A stretch of 64,000 nt of DNA from Galerina marginata (taxonomy: Eukaryota; Basidiomycota; Agaricomycetes; Agaricales; Galerinaceae). The notes beneath the pieces are model-generated. The model searched no databases, had not been told where the DNA came from, and saw only the letters and a program-made list of their open reading frames with translations. This document shows, piece after piece, positions 57,772 to 64,000 of the stretch (position 1 is its first letter; every line of letters begins with the position of its first letter). A program made the position numbers and the translations under genes. Where the stretch lies: NCBI GenBank assembly GCA_023014335.1, contig JAECYW010000007.1, positions 2,170,001-2,234,000 on the forward strand, written 5' to 3'.

Positions 57772-58003
57772 TTTATCATGTCACTTGGCGGAATAACCTA
57801 CTATTTTTCTAATTATCTCCACATATCACTATCACTATCTTTCAATCAAATCAACTCATTCATTTTACCCATCACTGCTAGAAAATTAGTGCCATGGAGT
57901 ATGGGCAACAGAAGATTTTGAATACCAACAAGTACGACTGTGAGAGGGACCGGAGAACACCAGCTACGATTACAACATGCTCAGTTCAGTCAGGAGTTAC
58001 TAG
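57772..58003. other. Short intergenic between convergent genes
   Basis: About 230 bases between the stops of the ABC transporter (+) and the first DUF7702-like gene (-). Low complexity, with CACTATCACTATC near 57830. No gene. Confidence 0.5.
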
Positions 58004-59022
58004 CTACTGGTGTTGGTGCGGTTGTTGGTGCATATTCAATGGGTATGTATTGTTTGTCGGAAGTTCTTGCCGATGAGGGACAAGGTCGGGTGTTCCATAA
58101 AGCAAAACCGCAAGGATCTCTGGTACTGCGATCAAAGGATACCAGAAGTGTTCATTGTTTGCCTTTGCGGTATTATTCACTGTCGCAACTGAGAAGGCTT
58201 CCCGTACTAGGAGGAGTAGTGATATAAACACAAGGATGACGATACCGTGTTTCCTCCCAAACGTCTCGTTGCCTTGCTTGTAACTGTTGCCTCCTGGATT
58301 TCATGAAACACCCATGCTTAAAGATAAGTTGAAGGTTCGCTTACCTTCCATATCCATTGCAAGCATCACTGTCTGGAAGGCCTGAAGGACGGTGAGGATC
58401 AGGAATATGATGATGCTTATTTTGTGAAGGGCTTTCGCAGTTGAGCTTTGGCCGTTATCGATTGTCGACGAGCTGATACCAAGAGCAACCGCAGCCGTCA
58501 TGGCCAGGCGGAAGAGGCGCCGGTTTCGTATCAAAAGAAGGAGAGGACTGCGTGGCGGTGGGCGGTCAGACAGCAGTTCGCTATCTCGGGAATTCTTTTG
58601 TTAGTATTCGCTCTTGGATAGGACCAGATGGCAACTTACAGATCTAAGACGAGGGTGTAAGCCGAGTAGAGCAAACCAAAGTATCCAACGCCAAATAAAA
58701 CTTCGTCGGCGATTAAGAGGCCTAGATTTTCACCTGCTGACTCTAAGCCTGCGAGAGCAGCACGAATCGCAAAAGCCGCTATCCGAACTTCATGATAAGG
58801 TGAGTACTCATTGGAAGTTTGGAAAGGATCGGCTAAAGCGAACTCACTTGTGCAAAAGAAGGTCAACATGAAATAAACATAGTTCGGCCGAGCAAAGGAT
58901 TGACGCAAAAACCAACCACAGAGCGGAACATAAAGGACGGCAAAAACAATGGCGCCTGCCACAGAATGGAAACCGAACGCTTTCGCGTAGTTAATTTTGA
59001 GATCGGGCGTATTCGTCGACAT
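58004..59022 (-). CDS. 7TM membrane protein, DUF7702-like, copy 1
   Basis: Four or so exons on the minus strand; the start MSTNTPDLKINYAKAF (ATG at 59022) is chosen over the in-frame ATG at 59049 by comparison with copy 2. Membrane segments: GAIVFAVLYVPLCGWFL, FMLTFFCTS, VRIAAFAIRAALAGLES, VGYFGLLYSAYTLVLDL, then FRLAMTAAVALGISSSTI, ALHKISIIIFLILTVLQAFQ, IVILVFISLLLLVREAF and the family-typical NNEHFWYPLIAVPEILAVLLY. It ends in a Gln/His-rich tail. The layout (seven spans, late FWYPL..PE motif) fits DUF7702/RTA1-like fungal membrane proteins, but the family name is from memory. TATAAG lies about 90 nt upstream. Function is unknown. Confidence 0.7.
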
Positions 59023-59920
59023 AGTGAGGTTTATTGGTTTTCGGTCCACGAAGGTTAGCCTGGATAGGTAGGGGAAAGCAACAAAGGGATGAAGTTAATC
59101 AACCTCATTCTTATATGGGCGCATGTTCGAGACGGCACGTCCCCCTGCCCCTGTGTAATAAGTTGGTAGGCACGCGCCGTCGGACGACTCATGGCGACGG
59201 GCTAAAAATAGACCACAACTCCATGGATCCTGGCTCGTGAACGAGTTAAAATAGGGTTCCGTTGAGTAATCGGAGGTGAATTTTTAACATATTTTACTAA
59301 CATTGGAGGTTAGCTAGTAGAGTGAAACACTGAGATCTTCCTGAAATTTTGGAAAGGACTTACATTGTGTACAATTGTGATACATAGGTTGTGCCAAATG
59401 TACCGGAGTCGATGCAGGGTCGATTCAACTTGAAGTATGTAAACACAACACGTCAAATTTAAAGCTCCCAGCGTTCCCTGTTCATCCAGAACTCAGAATA
59501 AGGCTTTGTCGATAATTGCAGCTCCTTGACAGTTGAGCATCAGTTACTAGGCATTATGGGCCGAACCATACTTATCTCTCGAACTAGAAGTACGATTATT
59601 CTTACTAGTATTGTCAAGTCGTGAGACACAATGAAGAATCTTCGACGGAGTTACTTAGTACTTGGCTGGAAGAATATAATAAGCAAGGGACTCGATACCT
59701 TGGAGCTGCCGCCATCAATTCACGTTATCCTCTGGCTGAAATGGTGCAGGTGTCGGAACGCTGCAAAGGTTATGCCTCAAGCGATGTTGGTAAACGGCTA
59801 ATGATCAGGTTACTTATTCAAGGGCATCTATGATTACGATTACGGAGGGAAGAACTACAGTGCTAATACAATAGGTGTTCCGGTTTTCGCAAGACGGCGG
59901 GAGAAGGGTGGTCCTTGCTA
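59023..59920. other. Intergenic between tandem DUF7702-like genes
   Basis: About 900 bases. A plus-strand ORF at 59621-59833 shows no motif. No repeat or RNA gene recognised. Confidence 0.4.
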
Positions 59921-60923
59921 CTACTGCTGAGGGCGCGTATTTAATGGGTAGCCGGTATTGTTCGTTGGGAGTTCCTCGCGACGAGGAACGAGGTCAGGAG
60001 TACTGTATAGCAGCACTGCAAGAATTTCTGGAACTGCAACAAGTGGATACCAGAAATGTTCATTATTCGCTTTTGATGTGTTATTCAGCGTCGCGGCGGA
60101 GAAGACTTCGCGTATCAGGAGGAGCAAAGAGATAAACATGAGTATGATTATGCCGTGCTGCCTCCCAAACGTCTGGTTTCCTTGCTTGTATTGGTTGCCT
60201 CCTGTGGAGTGTAAGTCAATGTGGTAAGAAAACAAACTGTAGGAGCTTACCAGCCATATCCATCCGTGCTAGCATTACCGTCTGGAAAGCCTGAAGGACA
60301 GTGAGAAGTAGGAATACAATGACGCTGACTTTGTGGAGAGCTTTTGCGGTTGTGCTCTGGCCGTTGTCGATGGTAGCCGAGGCGATACCTAGAGCAACTC
60401 CGGCAGTTAAAGCAAGCCGGAAGCCCTTACGGTTTCGTATGAGGAGAAGAAGGGGATTTCGAGGTGGTGGGCGGTCAGTCAACAATTCACTTTGTGAGAG
60501 ACAGATGGTCAGCAGGCTGGATCGAGGTTGAAAAACTCGACTAACTTACAGATCTAACACGAGGGTATAGGCTGAGTAAAGTAGACCGAAATAACCAACA
60601 CCAGATAGGACTTGTTCAGCGATCAGGAGGTTTAAATTCTCTCCAGCTGACTCCATGCCTGCTAAAGCAGCACGGATTGCGAAGGCAGTAATACGAACTT
60701 GGTCCAAAGTAAATGTCTGTTTTATCAACGATAGTATAAACCACTTACTTGCACAGAAGATCGTCAACATGACATAGACATAATTCTTACGAACGAGCGA
60801 CTGCCGCGAAAACCAGCCGAAGAGGGGAACGTAAAGGATTGCGAAGATAACTGCAGCGGCCACAGAGTGGATCCCAAAAGCTTTCGCGTAGTTGATCTTG
60901 AGGTCTTGAGTAGTAGTTGCCAT
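59921..60923 (-). CDS. 7TM membrane protein, DUF7702-like, copy 2
   Basis: Tandem paralog of the gene at 58004-59022, same orientation and exon plan. Start MATTTQDLKINYAKAFGIHS (an ATG two codons upstream is also in frame). Segments: AVIFAILYVPLFGWF, YVMLTIFCAS before an intron, VRITAFAIRAALAGMES, VGYFGLLYSAYTLVLDL, FRLALTAGVALGIASATI, ALHKVSVIVFLLLTVLQAFQ, IIILMFISLLLLIREVF and NNEHFWYPLVAVPEILAVLLY. It ends PLNTRPQQ. A TATAAAAA box lies about 55 nt upstream. The two copies are clearly recent duplicates. No stops or frame breaks were seen. Function is unknown. Confidence 0.72.
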
Positions 60924-60975
60924 AACCATTTACTTGAGGGGTTGTGATGGATAGAAGGAAGGTAATCACCCTTTG

Positions 60976-60983
60976 TTTTTATA
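60976..60983 (-). promoter_or_regulatory. TATA box of DUF7702-like copy 2
   Basis: TATAAAAA on the minus strand about 55 nt upstream of the ATG at 60923. Confidence 0.45.
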
Positions 60984-60989
60984 TCAGAG

Positions 60990-62800
60990 CGACCGCTATT
61001 TTTAAATGACAGCCTGCTTGGAGTATATAAATACCGTGATGGCGAATTGAGGGTGGGAGAGCAAATCCGGTGTTTCGATGGCTGTGGATCATTCTATTTA
61101 GAGACGCAGTGCCGGAGGAGAAAATAGATCGCGACCTCCAAGGAGGAAAGTGAGAAGCTTCCGACTCTTGTCCGACACCAGAGGAAATAGCTAGGTCCAA
61201 TTGCTCGGTTCTTATGGTGAGGATGAAGCTAGTAGAGTGGACTACAATTCAGAAGCGTCAGATAAAAAACTTCTCCACATACCTATAAATCTCACGAGTT
61301 ATAAGTATGTCGCTTTGCCAGTGATGCGGTCAGTGGCAAGTAGTCTTAAAGCAATCCAAGGTTGATTCGCGACGACTTCACATCCGGAAGGCGACTCCAC
61401 TTCGACATCCAGCTGCATTTCCTCTTCAACGCTTTCTATTGTATCAATGCCGTTCCGCGCTCAACCGGTAATTTATCCCCATTTTGCAAGTATTTTAGTC
61501 GCTGACTTCGTTACGCAAGGCACATCCTCGTGGAGAGACCAGAAAATAGAATACCGGTGTGGCGAGCTGTGCGGAGGGTGCATAGAGGTTTTCAAGAAGG
61601 GAGGAAGGCATTACGGTCGGAAGTCGTTCATCCGCCGCAGTCAAAGATGCACCGAGTTCAAACGCAGTCGACGCAGTACTTTGGCTCGTGGCACGTGGCA
61701 TGACTCGGTCAAGGACCGCAGCGCAGCAAACGATGCTTTAAGTTGTTCACGGACGGTGTTATGAGTCCCTGCTCGGTTGTAAAGTTGAAAAACTTCAAGC
61801 CGACATTCGAGGGGTAAACGTTCTATTCAGAAGGTGCAGGAGCAATGGGCTCTTTCAGTCGAGACTGTCGAGCCCTGCAAGCTATTTTAGCACTGCTTGT
61901 CGGTGATGATGAAATGCGATGGTCCAATTATAACTTTCGAGTTAACGTCATGGGCTATATGGCACCATCAACAAAACTGGGGTCCAACTGGGTCCATGGT
62001 ATTTCAGAGATGAATTTAGAATTGATAGATGTCAGTCAAGTCGGAACGGCAGGGACACTCACCGTTGGAACTTGGATTCTCGCGACAACATATAGCGGTA
62101 TGCTGAAGAAGAGTTTGGGAGGAGTAATCAGAAAATCTCTTTCTTACCCCACAAGGAGATAGTTACAACTCCCTCAAAGCCCCTCCAACCCGACCTGTCA
62201 ATAGTCGGAAGTAGTCCGCCCGCTGCCGGCTGCAGAGTAGTAACCAACTGGATGCATAGTTATCTGTGAATCGTTATGAGTCTGAGTATGTAGGAGTATC
62301 TCAGGCCCTCTGAAAAGAGTATTACTATTTGTATTCGCCATGGTCGTCATGCAGTCTGGATGACCACATCAGGGGACTTGGGTAGAGTACAGTGCTGGAG
62401 TAATGAAAGTCGGCACAAAGCACATGCGATCGTTGTGACAGCGATAAGGCGATTTGCGTCCAAAAATTTCACTTAAGTACGGGGCGAATACAAAGGTGAG
62501 AGAGTAGACTCACAGCGATTGGAAAAGGCAATTAATTCCAAAAGGGCTACATACGCAGAGGAGTCTGAATCGGACTTTGTTCGGCAGATCCACACTGGAC
62601 CCTGTTTTGATTGAAACTTCCAGCCACCACCCAGAGACTTATCGAACTGACGTGGTTGAGGTAGCGACAACTACATTGCTCTGGAGGAGTTTCACAGCAG
62701 CCATCAGGTTCAACATTACAGGTGCGCACGGATCGTCTAACTTTCATCACATCACTCACTTAGATAGTGATTGGCCGTCAGTGTAATTCTTTGATCAAGA
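60990..62800. other. Intergenic, no gene supported
   Basis: About 1.8 kb between divergent genes. ORFs at 61447-61764 and 61845-62162 (+) and smaller ones on the minus strand show no motif, splice pattern or similarity to other genes in the window. Confidence 0.4.
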
Positions 62801-64000
62801 ATGGATCATCGTCCACCCCCGATATTCAAGCTTCACGAGGAACTTTTGCATCACATATTTGAGCTCAATGCCGATATGTACCTCGAAGCAGAGACCAATT
62901 CCTCAGAGGAGTCCTACGGCCAAACCCCCTGGGATCATCGCGCCTTGAACGTCGTTCGCCACATTTCACAAGTGTGCCAATACTGGCGTGATTTAGTCAT
63001 CGGTTCCTCATCGATATGGGGAAATGTCATTGATCTCTATCTTTTCTGGCAGGAGAACGGTCACTGGCGGAACGAGGTCATGAGAAGAACTGGCAATTCA
63101 AGCCTCTGCATCAAGGGAGTTGTCAGCGATAACGGGGCACCAGTGAGGGCATTCTTCGACGATCTGATGAAGAACCAGTGGTCAAGGATTCGAAAATTGG
63201 ATGTCGCAGTCCAAGACTACCGCCTCCTCGGTAACGAGGTGTGGATAGCACTACAACACCCTGCGCCTCAATTGGAACTTTTCAAGCTGGAACTGGAGGG
63301 CTGGAGTCCTCGTCCGCTTTTTTCAACCGCTCATACGTTCCTTTTCTCCCACAACGCTCCGTCTCTCCGCGAGTTCCACTTCACATACCATCCGGGATTA
63401 GAGGTTGATCTTGTCCTTCAAACACCCTGGCTAAGTCAGCTCCGGAGGATCGGTCTCACTGCCACATTCCCAATCAGCGGTATTCTTGACGCCCTCGCAG
63501 ATATGCCGCTCCTAGAATCTCTGGAACTACAGAGCGACCTCCCCGACATACCAATTCCGCGTCGGCGTATCGACCTCCCTCACCTCTCTCGAATCAAAAT
63601 AAACCCTCCGACTAAATTGCGCGTTGCCTTGTCAGTCCTCGGGAGTATTGCCTCCGCTCCTGGATGCGCTCTCATCCTAACCACTATCGATACCAGACGT
63701 ATAAACGTGACCCATGAAGACCTGTATGCATTACAGAAGATCATTTCGGAGTACGCCCCAGGTTACTTCGGCTTGATTCCACCAGAGGGTCTTACTGTTA
63801 GCCTCAGCTACAGAACTTTCTCTTTCTATTTCCCTCCGCTCGATACGAGCCTTCTCAACCCAAAGCCCCCTTCTTTTTGTGTTGATATGTACTGTGATTT
63901 CCCATTGAGCCCAGGGTCATTCGACATTCTCCTCGACTCTTTCTCGTCATGCCTTTTTAACAAGGTTACGACGTTGAACATTATTATTGGAAGGCACACA
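62801..64000 (+). CDS. F-box-like protein (truncated by window end)
   Basis: An uninterrupted reading frame from ATG at 62801 runs off the right edge (400 codons, no stop). The N-terminus reads PPPIFKLHEELLHHIFELNA, then after a polar insert LNVVRHISQVCQYWRDLVIG and SSSIWGNVIDL. This is the standard mushroom F-box pattern (LP.E.L..IF, then ..VC..WR.LA...P.LW). The rest contains leucine-rich segments such as LLESLELQSDLPDIP and LSQLRRIGLT, consistent with the LRR-like tail of these proteins. Family members are substrate-recognition parts of SCF ubiquitin ligases and form very large families in Agaricomycetes. The polar insert between the two halves of the box is longer than usual. The substrate is unknown. 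Confidence 0.8.
   Translation, partial: MDHRPPPIFKLHEELLHHIFELNADMYLEAETNSSEESYGQTPWDHRALNVVRHISQVCQYWRDLVIGSSSIWGNVIDLYLFWQENGHWRNEVMRRTGNSSLCIKGVVSDNGAPVRAFFDDLMKNQWSRIRKLDVAVQDYRLLGNEVWIALQHPAPQLELFKLELEGWSPRPLFSTAHTFLFSHNAPSLREFHFTYHPGLEVDLVLQTPWLSQLRRIGLTATFPISGILDALADMPLLESLELQSDLPDIPIPRRRIDLPHLSRIKINPPTKLRVALSVLGSIASAPGCALILTTIDTRRINVTHEDLYALQKIISEYAPGYFGLIPPEGLTVSLSYRTFSFYFPPLDTSLLNPKPPSFCVDMYCDFPLSPGSFDILLDSFSSCLFNKVTTLNIIIGRHT

Overview
The window is nuclear DNA of a mushroom-forming basidiomycete (Agaricomycetes). Evidence: many short GT-AG introns (about 45-65 nt), and proteins carrying DUF6533, DUF6535 and DUF6593, which are essentially confined to Agaricomycotina. I rebuilt gene models by hand from splice sites, reading phase and paralog comparison. 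Several (7TM genes A, B and C; the 16-kb 7TM gene; DUF6535; DUF6593; the repeat-peptide gene; the 1.4-2.4 kb membrane gene) close completely in frame.

Layout. 1-0.9 kb: 3' part of a 7TM gene (+). 1.45-2.37 kb: small membrane protein (-). 4.5-6.6 kb: HSF-type transcription factor (+). 7.6-9.0 kb: second 7TM paralog (+). 9.4-12.7 kb: secreted GH31 alpha-glucosidase (-). 13.3-14.0 kb: DUF6593 protein (-). 15.1-16.0 kb: GAGTG/CACTC hairpin repeat with an internal tRNA-like segment. 16.1-17.3 kb: a different 7TM protein (+). 18.1-20.8 kb: DUF6535 membrane protein (-). 22.4-23.4 kb: duplicated non-coding units. 23.5-25.1 kb: C2-domain protein (-). 26.2-29.8 kb: 1185-residue low-complexity protein (-). 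29.8-33.8 kb: long intergenic stretch. 33.8-41.1 kb: tandem segmental duplication with two MFS transporters (-); the second unit carries a dead GH31 copy broken by a small inverted-repeat element. 42.6-43.7 kb: secreted protein of fifteen 20-residue repeats (+). 44.4-45.7 kb: third 7TM paralog (-). 47.1-50.8 kb: two tandem DUF6533 7TM genes (+). 52.6-57.8 kb: full-size ABCB transporter (+). 58.0-60.9 kb: two tandem DUF7702-like 7TM genes (-). 62.8 kb to the end: F-box-like protein (+), running off the window.

There are no operons. The themes are expansion of lineage-specific multi-pass membrane families (eight 7TM-type genes), recent local duplication with decay, and export functions (MFS, ABCB, secreted GH31, repeat peptide precursor). 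The most noteworthy items are the Kex2-type repeat precursor converging on a 7TM receptor-like gene, the nested GH31 relic inside one of two duplicated MFS flanks, the conserved 10-nt microexon in the DUF6533 pair, and the hairpin/tRNA-like element.
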